In this document: piece after piece, positions 50,335-59,307 of the stretch
Layout: every line of letters begins with the position of its first letter
Position numbering within the stretch: position 1 is the first letter of the stretch
Source: Sphingomonas sp. Leaf208
GTDB lineage: Bacteria > Pseudomonadota > Alphaproteobacteria > Sphingomonadales > Sphingomonadaceae
Reading direction: 5' to 3'
DNA length: 64,000 nucleotides
NCBI RefSeq assembly: GCF_001421415.1
Contig: NZ_LMKH01000012.1
Location: 480,597-544,596, forward strand
Notes under the pieces: model-generated
Databases searched by the model: none
Told to the model about the DNA's origin: nothing
Seen by the model: only the letters and a program-made list of their open reading frames with translations
Program-made: the position numbers and the translations under genes

Positions 50335-52845
50335 ATGCGTACCATCACCATGCTGCGGGCGACCGCGGCATCGCTGGTCATTCTGACCCCTGCATCCGTC
50401 GCTCATGCCCAGTCGACCCCCCTGGCGGAATCGACGCTCAGAGAAACCGACGACGCCACGAACGCAGGCGATGAGATCTTGGTCACCGGACGCCTGGGCA
50501 CGGTCGCACAGAAGAAGGTCGATGCGAGCTATTCGATCACCACGATCAGCGAGAAGGACCTCCGCGAGCGTGCGATCGGCAATCTGGCGGAGGCGATGCA
50601 GCAGATCCCGGGCGTCTGGGCGGATTCCTCGGGCGGCGTCGGCGCGAACAACACCCGGGTCCGCGGCATCCCGCGCGGTGGCTACGAGTCGCTCGCGGTG
50701 TACGAGGACGGCCTGCCGATCCAGCACGATCCCGGCATCAACTGGATCAACGTCGACCAGTTCCTGCGCATCGACGAGACCTATTCGGGGATCGAGGCGG
50801 TTCGCGGTGGCCCCTCCTCGATCTTCGCTGCCAACGCGCCCGGCGGCCTCGTCAATTTCATCCCGCGCAAGGGCACGCCGCAACTGAGCGGCCTGCTCAA
50901 GCTGACGACATCCGACTATGGCCAGATCCGCGGCGACGCATGGCTCGGCGGACCGATCGCGGACGGCTGGCGCTTTTCGGTCGGCGGCTATTACAACAAG
51001 GACCAGGGCATCCGCGATCCAGGCCCGGCGGCGAACAACGGTGGCCAGGGTCGCGTACTGATCTCCAAGGACTTCGCGCGAGGGAGCATCTCGTTCGGCG
51101 TTAAGTACATGGAGGACAACAACTTCTTCTTCGACGCGATCCCGCTGGTGCGAAACGGCGACGACCTGAAGCCGCTCGCGCCGTTCAACGGCCATGACGA
51201 CACGCTGACCGGACCGCAGGACGGCCGCGTCCAGATCAAGACGCCCGACGGTATCCGCAAGGCGCAGTTCAACCTGTTCAACCAGACCAGCGACCTGCAG
51301 TTCACGCTGAAGGGCAATACCGAGTTCGACGATGGCACGACGGTCAGCGGCGGGTTCCGCTATCGCGATTCCACCACCGATCGCAATGCGCGCGGACTGA
51401 ACAGCCTCAACACGAAGGCCGCGCAATTATCCTCGGTCCGCGCCAATGCGGTCAAGGCGTTCGCAGGCCGCGGCGCGACCGACGTGCGGCTGGTCTATAA
51501 CGATGACGGCAGCGCGTACGGCGCCAATGCGAACGGCAACGGCCTGGTCGGGGTCAACACCTTCCAGTCGATCCAGAACCCGATCAAGGAGACGATGGGC
51601 CTGATCGAACTCGGTCACGTGTACGAGACCGGGATCGGTCGCCACGACGTGAAGCTCGGGCTGTACGGCACAACCGCCGACTGGGCGCACGATCGGAACG
51701 ACGGCGTCGGCCTGACCGAGGTCGCGCCGAATGCGCGCCTGCTCGATAACGTCGCAGTCAACGCGGGCGGTCAGGTCGTCGGGCGCGTCACCGACACGGG
51801 CATCCAGCGGTACGAGGCCCGGTTCGCGCATTCCTATGGCGGGTATGAGGACGTCGCGTTCTACATCTCCGACGAATGGCAGATCACGCCGAAACTGCGC
51901 GTCGATGGCGGCTTTCGCTACGAGACGATCTGGATCCACGGCTATTCGGAAGGCGTGAAGAGCTTCAATCTCGGCAATCCCGATACGCTGGCCGACGACA
52001 ACGTCCTCTACGGCTCAGACGTGTTCAACCGCTTCGACCCGAAGTTCAGCGACCACAGCTACACGATCGGTGCCAACTGGCAATTCATGCCCGAAGCCGG
52101 CATCTTCGGCCGCTACACCAGCACCTACCGCCTGCCGCAGATCGGCCAGTACCGCGACAACGTGCTGCCGACCGGCATCCGCAGCCAGTCGATCGAACAG
52201 GCCGAGGCGGGCGTGAAATTCCAGAAGCCCTGGGGCAGTCTGTACGCCACGCTGTTCTACAATTCGTTCAAGGACGTGCAGTTCACCAACACGTATATCG
52301 ACCCGGCATCGCTGCGGATCGTCCAGGAGATCAACTATGGCGACGTCAGCACGACCGGCGTCGAGCTTGAGGCGAACCTGAAGCCGGTGCGCTGGTTCGA
52401 CGTCTCGGCGACCGCGACGTACCAGGAGCCGAAGTTCAAGAACTATACCTACAACACGATCGTCGCCGGGGCGCCCGTCACGACGTCGTTCGACGGCAAC
52501 CGCCCGTCGAGCATGCCGAAGGTAATGGCGAGCATCCGGCCGCGCGTATCGTTGATCGGCGGACGTCTGCGCGTGCTGGGCGAATGGCGGTATGAGGGCG
52601 ACAAGTTCAACGACGATTCCAACCTCGTGAAGCTGCCGGCGTTCTCGGTTTTCAATGCCTCCGCGGAGCTGGACGTGACGCAGAACGTCACAGTGCAGGT
52701 GAAGGGCACCAATTTGTCGAACGCGCTCGGCCTCGGCCAGGGCGGCGGGCAGCAGCTCGTACCCGGCGCGGCGGACGGTGCGGTGATCCTGGCGCGACCG
52801 ATCCTCGGCCGCGCGGTGCAGGGTTCGGTGTTGTTCAAATTCTGA
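50335..52845 (+). CDS. TonB-dependent outer-membrane receptor
   Basis: 836 residues from ATG 50335 (AGGGG 9 bases upstream; another ATG two codons earlier). Signal peptide ending AHAQS, TonB box-like DEILVTG, plug domain (LAEAMQQIPGVWADSSGGVG, TRVRGIPRGGYESLAVYEDG, IEAVRGGPSSIFAANAPGGL), then a barrel ending GRAVQGSVLFKF with terminal Phe. It is followed after 14 bases by a PI-PLC-like gene and then an acid phosphatase, suggesting import of a phosphorylated compound rather than iron. Substrate unproven. Confidence 0.95.
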   Translation: MRTITMLRATAASLVILTPASVAHAQSTPLAESTLRETDDATNAGDEILVTGRLGTVAQKKVDASYSITTISEKDLRERAIGNLAEAMQQIPGVWADSSGGVGANNTRVRGIPRGGYESLAVYEDGLPIQHDPGINWINVDQFLRIDETYSGIEAVRGGPSSIFAANAPGGLVNFIPRKGTPQLSGLLKLTTSDYGQIRGDAWLGGPIADGWRFSVGGYYNKDQGIRDPGPAANNGGQGRVLISKDFARGSISFGVKYMEDNNFFFDAIPLVRNGDDLKPLAPFNGHDDTLTGPQDGRVQIKTPDGIRKAQFNLFNQTSDLQFTLKGNTEFDDGTTVSGGFRYRDSTTDRNARGLNSLNTKAAQLSSVRANAVKAFAGRGATDVRLVYNDDGSAYGANANGNGLVGVNTFQSIQNPIKETMGLIELGHVYETGIGRHDVKLGLYGTTADWAHDRNDGVGLTEVAPNARLLDNVAVNAGGQVVGRVTDTGIQRYEARFAHSYGGYEDVAFYISDEWQITPKLRVDGGFRYETIWIHGYSEGVKSFNLGNPDTLADDNVLYGSDVFNRFDPKFSDHSYTIGANWQFMPEAGIFGRYTSTYRLPQIGQYRDNVLPTGIRSQSIEQAEAGVKFQKPWGSLYATLFYNSFKDVQFTNTYIDPASLRIVQEINYGDVSTTGVELEANLKPVRWFDVSATATYQEPKFKNYTYNTIVAGAPVTTSFDGNRPSSMPKVMASIRPRVSLIGGRLRVLGEWRYEGDKFNDDSNLVKLPAFSVFNASAELDVTQNVTVQVKGTNLSNALGLGQGGGQQLVPGAADGAVILARPILGRAVQGSVLFKF

Positions 52846-52859
52846 TCGGGAGAGTATCT

Positions 52860-53933
52860 GTGAAGCGATCGATCGTGGCGGGGCTGAGCCTTGGCCTTCT
52901 TTGTCAGCCGGTAATAGCACGCGACACGGCGTCGCCGCTGCGGATCAACGACGTGGCGGTGATCGGCACGCACAACAGCTACAAGCAGCCGATGCCAGCC
53001 GCGACGATGGCGAAGGTGCGTGCGGCCGATCCGGCGATGGCCGATGCGCTCGATTATTCGCATCGCAGCTTGACCGAGCAGCTCGACGCCGGTGCGCGGC
53101 AACTCGAGATCGACGTAAACTACGATCCACAGGGCGGGCATTACGCGCGAGGCTCGGACGATCCGAAGCTCCAACGGCCGGGCTTCAAGGTGCTGCACAT
53201 CCCCGGCATCGACAACGCATCGAGCTGCGTCCTGCTGACCGAATGCCTGACGATCATCCGCGACTGGTCGGCGAAGCATCCGCGGCATGTGCCGATCCTG
53301 CTGATGTTCAACGCGAAGGACGAGCAGAACGCAGCGCGGGGCGGGATCGATGCGCTACCGTTCGACGCGGCAGCGTATGATGCGCTCGATGCGGAGATCC
53401 GGTCCGTGATGGCGCCCGGCAAGCTGATCGTGCCCGACGACGTGCAGGGACGCTATCCCACGCTGCGGGAGGCGGTGCTTGCGGACAACTGGCCGTTGCT
53501 GGAGGCATCGCGCGGGAAATTCCTGTTCGCGCTGGACGAGCCCCCCGCCAAGGTCGCGGTGTATCGCGGCAAGCGGCGCTCGCTCGAAGGGCGCGTGTTC
53601 TTCATCAACACCGACGAAGCCTCGCCCGCCGCCGCCTATCTGACGCTCAACGATCCGGTCCGCGATGCCGATCGCATCCGCCGCGACGTCGCCGCGGGGT
53701 TCATCGTTCGCACGCGTGCCGACGCGAACACGCGCGAGGCCCGTGCCAACGACATCGTCCCTCGCGACACCGCGCTGGCGGGCGGGGCGCAGTTTGTATC
53801 GACCGATTATCTCTGGCCCGATCCGCGCCTGGCCGGAGGGTATCACGTCGCCCTGCCCGGTGGTCTGGTCGCGCGCTGCAATCCCGTACGCAGACCCAAG
53901 GGCTGCGGCGATCTCGACACGGGTCCCAAGTGA
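52860..53933 (+). CDS. Secreted Ca2+-dependent PI-PLC-like phosphodiesterase
   Basis: 357 residues, GTG start. Signal peptide to about 20 (VIA/RD). Catalytic-region motif NDVAVIGTHNSYKQ (H38), LTEQLDAGARQLEIDVNYDP with acidic residues for metal, and GFKVLHIPGID with a second His. Typical of the Ca2+-dependent phosphoinositide phospholipase C-like family in environmental bacteria. It would cleave inositol- or glycerol-phosphodiesters in the periplasm. The stop shares a base with the next gene's ATG. Confidence 0.85.
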   Translation: MKRSIVAGLSLGLLCQPVIARDTASPLRINDVAVIGTHNSYKQPMPAATMAKVRAADPAMADALDYSHRSLTEQLDAGARQLEIDVNYDPQGGHYARGSDDPKLQRPGFKVLHIPGIDNASSCVLLTECLTIIRDWSAKHPRHVPILLMFNAKDEQNAARGGIDALPFDAAAYDALDAEIRSVMAPGKLIVPDDVQGRYPTLREAVLADNWPLLEASRGKFLFALDEPPAKVAVYRGKRRSLEGRVFFINTDEASPAAAYLTLNDPVRDADRIRRDVAAGFIVRTRADANTREARANDIVPRDTALAGGAQFVSTDYLWPDPRLAGGYHVALPGGLVARCNPVRRPKGCGDLDTGPK

Positions 53934-54661
53934 TGCGGTCGCTTGCACTCATTGCCGTGCTGGCGCTGGCCACCGGTGCGACCGCATCGACGGATTATCT
54001 GCGGAACCGGTCGATGCCGGACCTGATGCAGGTCCTTCCCGCCCCGCCCAAACCCGGATCGCCGCAGGACCTCGACGACCGCGCGACGTTCCGCCAGACC
54101 CGCGCGATGCTCGGCACGCCACGCGGCGACATGGCGACGCGCGATGTGACCGACGATCGCTTCACCGTCTTCGCGTGTGCGATCGGCCGCAAGCTCGATG
54201 CGAGGTCATCCCCTGCCCTCACCCGCATCTTCGCGTGGATGGGCGACCAAAGAATGGTCGGCCGCGCCAAGGATGGCTTTGCCGTCAAGCGTCCGTATCT
54301 GAAGGACGATCTGCCGATCTGCGAACCGAAGACCGAGCATCTCGCAAGCAATGGCGATTACCCCTCAGGCCACACGACTTCGGGCTGGTCCGCCGCGCTG
54401 ATCCTCGCCGAACTGATGCCCGACCGCGCTACGCAGATCCTGCGGCGCGGACGCCAATATGGCGAAAGCCGCTACATCTGCGGATCGCATAGCCGAAGCG
54501 CGGTCGAGGCGGGCTACATGGCGGGCTCGGTGCTGGTCGCGATGCTGCATGGCTCTGCCGAGTTCCGACGCGACATGGATGCGGCACGGACGGAACTTCG
54601 GCATGGGGCCAGCTCCGCACCCAGCGCGGCGCAATGCACCGCCGAAGCTCAAGCCGCATAG
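53933..54661 (+). CDS. Class A non-specific acid phosphatase-like protein (PAP2 superfamily)
   Basis: 242 residues from ATG 53933, overlapping the previous stop (TGATG). Signal peptide to about 19. The three-part phosphatase motif is present: K113-x6-R120-P121, P144-S-G-H147, S179-R180-x5-H186. The next ligand position (190), normally Asp, is Ala (HSRSAVEAG in place of HxxSDxxAG). Position 192 is Glu. It likely removes phosphate from products of the PI-PLC-like enzyme, but the missing Asp may lower activity. Confidence 0.85.
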   Translation: MRSLALIAVLALATGATASTDYLRNRSMPDLMQVLPAPPKPGSPQDLDDRATFRQTRAMLGTPRGDMATRDVTDDRFTVFACAIGRKLDARSSPALTRIFAWMGDQRMVGRAKDGFAVKRPYLKDDLPICEPKTEHLASNGDYPSGHTTSGWSAALILAELMPDRATQILRRGRQYGESRYICGSHSRSAVEAGYMAGSVLVAMLHGSAEFRRDMDAARTELRHGASSAPSAAQCTAEAQAA

Positions 54662-54695
54662 CACACCGTCCGTTGTCCTAGATATGGCAGCACGC

Positions 54696-54721
54696 CGTCC
54701 GCGCCGTTGCCGGCGCGGACG
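54696..54721 (+). terminator. Hairpin between convergent phosphatase and TonB receptor genes
   Basis: CGTCCGCGCC (54696-54705) pairs exactly with GGCGCGGACG (54712-54721) around a 6-base loop. It lies in the 66-base gap between two convergent stops. There is no U run, so it is a strong stem but not a canonical intrinsic terminator. Confidence 0.55.
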
Positions 54722-54727
54722 TGGAGT

Positions 54728-57700
54728 TCAGAAACTGGTCGTCACACCGAAGGTGAAGATGCGGCCGCTCCGGGTGTAGACGAGCGTCCGGTCGGTCGAG
54801 AGGTCGGTAAACTGCTCGATCGGCCGGTCGGTGACGTTGATCCCCTCGACGACGAAGCGCAGGTTCTTGACCGGGCTGTAGCGGACCTGAAAATCGACGT
54901 TGTTGGTCGGGCGGATGCCGTCACCGACATTGGCGTTGCCGCCTGCCCCCGTCAGATACCGGCTGCGATACGCGGTCGAGACGCGGGCACCGAAGCGTTC
55001 GGTCTCGTAATAGAGCGTGGCGTTGGCCGCCCATTTCGACAAATTGTAGAGCGGGATGCTCTTGACGACGCCATTGTAGACCGCGGTCTGGTCACCATCG
55101 ATCCAGGTGCCGTTCGCAACGATGCCGAACCCGTCGAACGGCGCGGGCAGGAAGGTGAAATCGTGCTGGAACGCCGCTTCGATACCCTTGATGCTGGCGC
55201 CGTCCCCATTGATCGGGCGCGTGTAGTTGTACGGCGTCGTACCGTCCTGGCCCGGCAGCAGCAGCGAGACCGGGAAGCCCGTCGCGCTATAGGGAACCTG
55301 CGACGTCTCCGACGTGATGAAGCTGTTCAGGTCCTTCCAGAAGAAGCCGACCGACGCGAAGCCGTTGCGATCCATGTAATATTCAAGACCGGCCTCCGCC
55401 GAAGTCGACCGGAACGGCTGGAGATTGGGGTTGCCGACGGAGACGGATCCACCGAACGGCGCCACGGTCAGCGTTCCCGCCGCGGCAAGCTGGGGGAGGC
55501 CGGGACGGTTGACGTTGCGGCTGGCGGATGCACGCGCGATCAGCTTCGGCGTGATGTCGAGCGCGACGTTGAGCGCGGGCAACCAATCGTCGTTGCTGGT
55601 CCCGACAGTAACCGGCTGGAGCGTGGTCACGCCATTGGTCGCGGTGGCCAGCGACCCGCTCGAGACCAGGTCGGTGTGATAGTAGCGGACGCCGGCATTA
55701 CCGCGCAGCCGCATCGACCCGATATCGGTATCGAGATCGAGATCGAGCTGCGTGAAGCCCGCCCAGGTCTTCTCCCGAATACGAAAGTCGCTGCCCGCGG
55801 TCAGGTTGGCGGCGGTCAGGTCCCGGTTGTTGCCGAGCAGCGCGTAGATTCCGGCAATGTCGCCGCCGATATACGGGAGCAGGCTGTCGCGGTTGATGAC
55901 GTATTTCAGCGCATCGGGTATCGCGCGGTCGCTGGTCGCCGCGGTGCCGTAGAAGATGTTGGTGAGATACTGATACCCGCTGTTGGTGAAGCGCTTGTAC
56001 TCGCCACCGACCTCGAGCTTCAGGATCGGCGTGAGGTCGTAGACCGCCTGGAGCTGACCGTTGAGATAGTCGCTCTTGATCATGTTCTCCTGCGTGACCA
56101 GCCGCTGGACGTTCCAGTTCGCCGGATTGGTCAGGTCGAAGCCGTAGGTGTTCACGGGGATCGTCGGCTGCATGTCGAAACTGAACGCGGTGTTGCGCGC
56201 CTGCAGGAAGATCTTGTCGAACGTCGGCTGGACGAAATTCGATTTCTGGTACCCGCCCAGCGCGGTCAGCTTCAGCCGATCGCCGACGTCCCAGCTCACA
56301 TTCGCCACCGCCTGGTAGAAATCGGTCTGGTTCTCGACGCGGTGATGCTCGGTACGTTGATCGATTCCGGTATAGCTGGCGGCCACGAGCGAATTGCCCT
56401 GGATCGTCGCGGACCGGATGACCTGCGTACCGCTGACATTGCCGGTCAGCGCATTGTAACCGCCCGCCGCGATCGCCCAGTCGTCGCGCTTGTCGGCGAG
56501 GTGTCCGTACAGCAGGTCGACGTCGATCTTGAAATTGTCGCCGGGATGATATTGCAGCGCGCTGGTGACGCCGATCCGCTCGCGATCGGTGTACCAAGTC
56601 GACGGCGATTGCGCCTGAGGGGCGAAGATCGTGCCGCCGCGCAGCAGCGCCCGCGTCGGCGCGTCGATCTCTGGGCCGATGTTATTGGCGCCGTAGGTGA
56701 CCTTGCCCCAGTTCCAGTTGCGATAGCCATATTCGTTGTTGCGAACCTTCGAATAGGCGACCGAGACGAGCGCACCGAAATCGCCCTGACGCTGCGAGAA
56801 CAGGCCGACGAGCCGCGGGGTGACGCCGCTGGTCTGGTCGTTGGTTTGCCCCTTCACGGACAGCACGATCTTCTGGCCGTCATAGTCGAACGGCTTCGCG
56901 GTGAAGAGTTGCACCGTGCCGGCGATGCCGCCCTCGTCCTGATTGGCGGCATAGCTCTTCTGGACGCTCACGCGGTTGAACAGCTCGGAGGCGAACAGGC
57001 TGAAATCGAAGCCGCGGCTGCGACTGACGTTGCCGCGATTGTCCATGCCGGATGCGGTGTTGCCGAGCACTTCCATGCCGTTGAGCTGCGTGCGGGTGAA
57101 ATCGGGGCCGAGACCGCGCAAGGCGATTTGGCGGCCCTCGCCGGTGTCGCGGGTGATCGCGACGCCGGGAACACGTTGCAGCGCCTCGGCGAGGTTCATG
57201 TCGGGAAATGCCGCGATGTCGGACGCGACGATGTTGTCCTCGGTCCCGACCGCGCGACGCTTCAGGTCTTGGGCAGCCAGCAGGCTGCTCCGATAGCCGT
57301 TGACGACGATGTCTGGGGTGGCCTCCGGCGTTTCCCGCGTGAGCGTGGTAGCTTGCGTCGCAGCGGCTGCAACGACTGGAGCGCGCGTACCGACGGGGCT
57401 CGGCGTTGGCACTGCCTGGTCCCGGCGGAGGATCGTCACGCCGTTGCTTTCGACCGGACGCAGCCCTGTCCCGCGTAGCAGCATGACGAGCGCTGCCGAG
57501 GTGGTAAGCCTTCCGCTGACGCCCTTGGTCCGTTGGCCGCGAATGAGCGCGGGGGCGGCGATAACCTGCATGCCGGTGACGCTCGAATAGACCGACAATG
57601 CCTGAGCGAGATCGCCTGCGGGAATGGTGAACATCCGTGCGCCCGTCGATTGCGCATCCGCCATCGTCGGTGCAACTAGAGCGAATGCTACCAAGGCCAG

Positions 57701-57730
57701 TGCCGACGTTCCGTGAAACCGCGTCATCAT
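54728..57730 (-). CDS. TonB-dependent receptor with STN signalling domain
   Basis: 1000 residues. Signal peptide ending ADAQS. STN domain at about 33-102 (FTIPAGDLAQALSVYSSVTG, then MLLRGTGLRPVESNGVTILR). TonB box-like DIVVNGYR, plug with LAEALQRVPGVAITRDTGEG and ALRGLGPDFTRTQLNGMEVL, barrel ending GRIFTFGVTTSF. The STN domain normally signals to a FecR anti-sigma factor, and a fecI/fecR pair lies immediately upstream. It closely resembles the receptor at 62670. Confidence 0.96.
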   Translation of the reverse strand: MMTRFHGTSALALVAFALVAPTMADAQSTGARMFTIPAGDLAQALSVYSSVTGMQVIAAPALIRGQRTKGVSGRLTTSAALVMLLRGTGLRPVESNGVTILRRDQAVPTPSPVGTRAPVVAAAATQATTLTRETPEATPDIVVNGYRSSLLAAQDLKRRAVGTEDNIVASDIAAFPDMNLAEALQRVPGVAITRDTGEGRQIALRGLGPDFTRTQLNGMEVLGNTASGMDNRGNVSRSRGFDFSLFASELFNRVSVQKSYAANQDEGGIAGTVQLFTAKPFDYDGQKIVLSVKGQTNDQTSGVTPRLVGLFSQRQGDFGALVSVAYSKVRNNEYGYRNWNWGKVTYGANNIGPEIDAPTRALLRGGTIFAPQAQSPSTWYTDRERIGVTSALQYHPGDNFKIDVDLLYGHLADKRDDWAIAAGGYNALTGNVSGTQVIRSATIQGNSLVAASYTGIDQRTEHHRVENQTDFYQAVANVSWDVGDRLKLTALGGYQKSNFVQPTFDKIFLQARNTAFSFDMQPTIPVNTYGFDLTNPANWNVQRLVTQENMIKSDYLNGQLQAVYDLTPILKLEVGGEYKRFTNSGYQYLTNIFYGTAATSDRAIPDALKYVINRDSLLPYIGGDIAGIYALLGNNRDLTAANLTAGSDFRIREKTWAGFTQLDLDLDTDIGSMRLRGNAGVRYYHTDLVSSGSLATATNGVTTLQPVTVGTSNDDWLPALNVALDITPKLIARASASRNVNRPGLPQLAAAGTLTVAPFGGSVSVGNPNLQPFRSTSAEAGLEYYMDRNGFASVGFFWKDLNSFITSETSQVPYSATGFPVSLLLPGQDGTTPYNYTRPINGDGASIKGIEAAFQHDFTFLPAPFDGFGIVANGTWIDGDQTAVYNGVVKSIPLYNLSKWAANATLYYETERFGARVSTAYRSRYLTGAGGNANVGDGIRPTNNVDFQVRYSPVKNLRFVVEGINVTDRPIEQFTDLSTDRTLVYTRSGRIFTFGVTTSF

Positions 57731-57808
57731 TTTCCCCCGTCTTGGCGCCGTCAGACGCCACCCGGAGGGAAGACGGTAAAGGCCGCCAAATCCGGACAGT
57801 GTTTTTCG

Positions 57809-58663
57809 TCAGTCCGCAGTTTTAAGCGTCAACGCCCCCTGCCCCTCGACGACCGTGAAGCCGAACCCGCTGCCGATGGCGTTCAGAAGCTGGCGCGGAT
57901 GATCCGTGCGGAACCGACCGAACACCGTCGTCGACGCCAGCGGTTCCGCCGGGCGTGCGATCCTGATACCCCCCTGGCGATCAAGAATTTCGATGAGATC
58001 GTCGAGGCGCATGCCCGCCGTGTCGATCCAACCGCTGCGCCAGTCGGGTAACACCGGATCGAACTTCGTCGGCGCTGCCGCCACGCCGCCGCGTACGGCG
58101 CTGCGGTACCCCGCCCGGACCAAGACGCCGCGCGGCGCCCCTACCGGATCGAAGCCGACCGCGCCGCGATAGACGGCCAGCGCAACCTGTGTCCGGGTCA
58201 GGTCGAGGTCGAACGCGGTGCCGAGGACGCGTGTCTCGGTGGCGCCGACGCGCACGACGAAGGGGCGCGCCACGTCGTGCCGCACGTCGAAGAACGCCTG
58301 GCCCGCGAGTAGCTCGGCACGGCGCTGCCCATCGGCATAGACAATTCGAAGCCTAGTCGCGCCGTTGAGCGAGACGGTCGAGCCGTCCGCCAGCGTCACT
58401 GTAGTGCGTTCCCCCGCTCGAGTCGCAAACATACGCGTTGCAACCCGCGGCGCGGTCGGTGTCCCGACGAACCCGTCACTGGCCATGAACAGCAGGGCGA
58501 TGGCGACCGGGGCGGTCGCGACGGCCGCGGTGGCCGATCGCCGCCGACGCCTGAGGGACCGAACCTGCTCGTCCGACAACCGGCCGCACCGTGTCGCCAC
58601 TTTTTGCAGTACACCGGCAAGCGCGGCTTCGCTCACCGGTGTTGCACCGCCGGCTACGGTCAC
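57809..58663 (-). CDS. FecR-family anti-sigma/sensor protein, short N-terminal domain
   Basis: 284 residues. One membrane segment near 47-60 (ATAPVAIALLFMASDGFVG), then the periplasmic FecR domain: TRAGERTTVTLADGSTVSLN, RAELLAGQAFFDVRHDVARP and FVVRVGATETRVLGTAFDLD. C-terminal DUF4974-like region (RQLLNAIGSGFGFTVVEGQG). The usual DUF4880 N-terminal block (EAAxWxxRL) is missing. It overlaps the upstream fecI by 4 bases and precedes the STN receptor, the classic fecI-fecR-receptor order. Confidence 0.9.
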   Translation of the reverse strand: MTVAGGATPVSEAALAGVLQKVATRCGRLSDEQVRSLRRRRRSATAAVATAPVAIALLFMASDGFVGTPTAPRVATRMFATRAGERTTVTLADGSTVSLNGATRLRIVYADGQRRAELLAGQAFFDVRHDVARPFVVRVGATETRVLGTAFDLDLTRTQVALAVYRGAVGFDPVGAPRGVLVRAGYRSAVRGGVAAAPTKFDPVLPDWRSGWIDTAGMRLDDLIEILDRQGGIRIARPAEPLASTTVFGRFRTDHPRQLLNAIGSGFGFTVVEGQGALTLKTAD

Positions 58664-59211
58664 GCGCCCGCCTCCATCGTGAAGCCGCGCTTGGCAAGCG
58701 CGCCGCGGAGGTCCTGAAAGGCGCGGACGACGTGCTTCTCGACGGCCGCCTTGCTCATGTCCAAACTCGTGGCGATCGTGTCTGTCCTAAGTCCGTCGAG
58801 CCGCTTGCGCAGGAAAATCTCGCGGCGCAGCGGCGGCATACGCTCGAGTGCATCCGCCATGATCACCACGGCACGACGGAAGGCCAGCACCCTGTCGGCC
58901 GTCGGCTGCTGGCAAACGATCGCGTCATCCAGTTCGACATGCGCTGAGCGCCGCGCGGTGCGGTGATAGTCGAGCAGCAGGTTGCGCGCGATCGCAAAAC
59001 ACAGCGCCTTCATGTCGTTGACCCGCGCAGTCGCCTGGTACGCGAACAGCCGTAAATAGGTCTCCTTCACCACGTCGTCGCCATCGGCATGGTGATCCAA
59101 CCGGCTTTGCACGAACCGACGCAACGCCCCCGCCAGCGCCGCGTCCGGATATTCCAGCGTCAGGACATGCGCAGGCGACGGCCATTCGCCGAGAGATCCT
59201 CTGCTGTTCAC
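58660..59211 (-). CDS. FecI-type ECF sigma factor
   Basis: 183 residues from GTG 59211; an ATG at 59274 would add an unlikely Cys/Arg-rich leader, so the start is uncertain. Region 2: VVKETYLRLFAYQATARVND then MKALCFAIARNLLLDYHR. Region 4: LERMPPLRREIFLRKRLDGL and IATSLDMSKAAVEKHVVRAF. It should direct transcription of the downstream receptor when released by FecR. The phoD-like gene ends 96 bases upstream. Confidence 0.88.
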   Translation of the reverse strand: MNSRGSLGEWPSPAHVLTLEYPDAALAGALRRFVQSRLDHHADGDDVVKETYLRLFAYQATARVNDMKALCFAIARNLLLDYHRTARRSAHVELDDAIVCQQPTADRVLAFRRAVVIMADALERMPPLRREIFLRKRLDGLRTDTIATSLDMSKAAVEKHVVRAFQDLRGALAKRGFTMEAGA

Positions 59212-59307
59212 CAAGCCCCCATCTGCCGTTCTGGAGCGTCTTATGAGGCGATCGTGAAGGCAGCATGACAGCACCGGGATGCATGATCGGACTTGGCGTC
59301 CAGATCG

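Noticed and set aside
54707..57478. Very long plus-strand ORF (923 codons) opposite the TonB receptor
   Set aside because: The minus strand encodes a complete STN-type TonB receptor with signal peptide and conserved blocks; the plus-strand frame is Arg/Asp/Val-rich with no motif. It is a high-GC antisense shadow.
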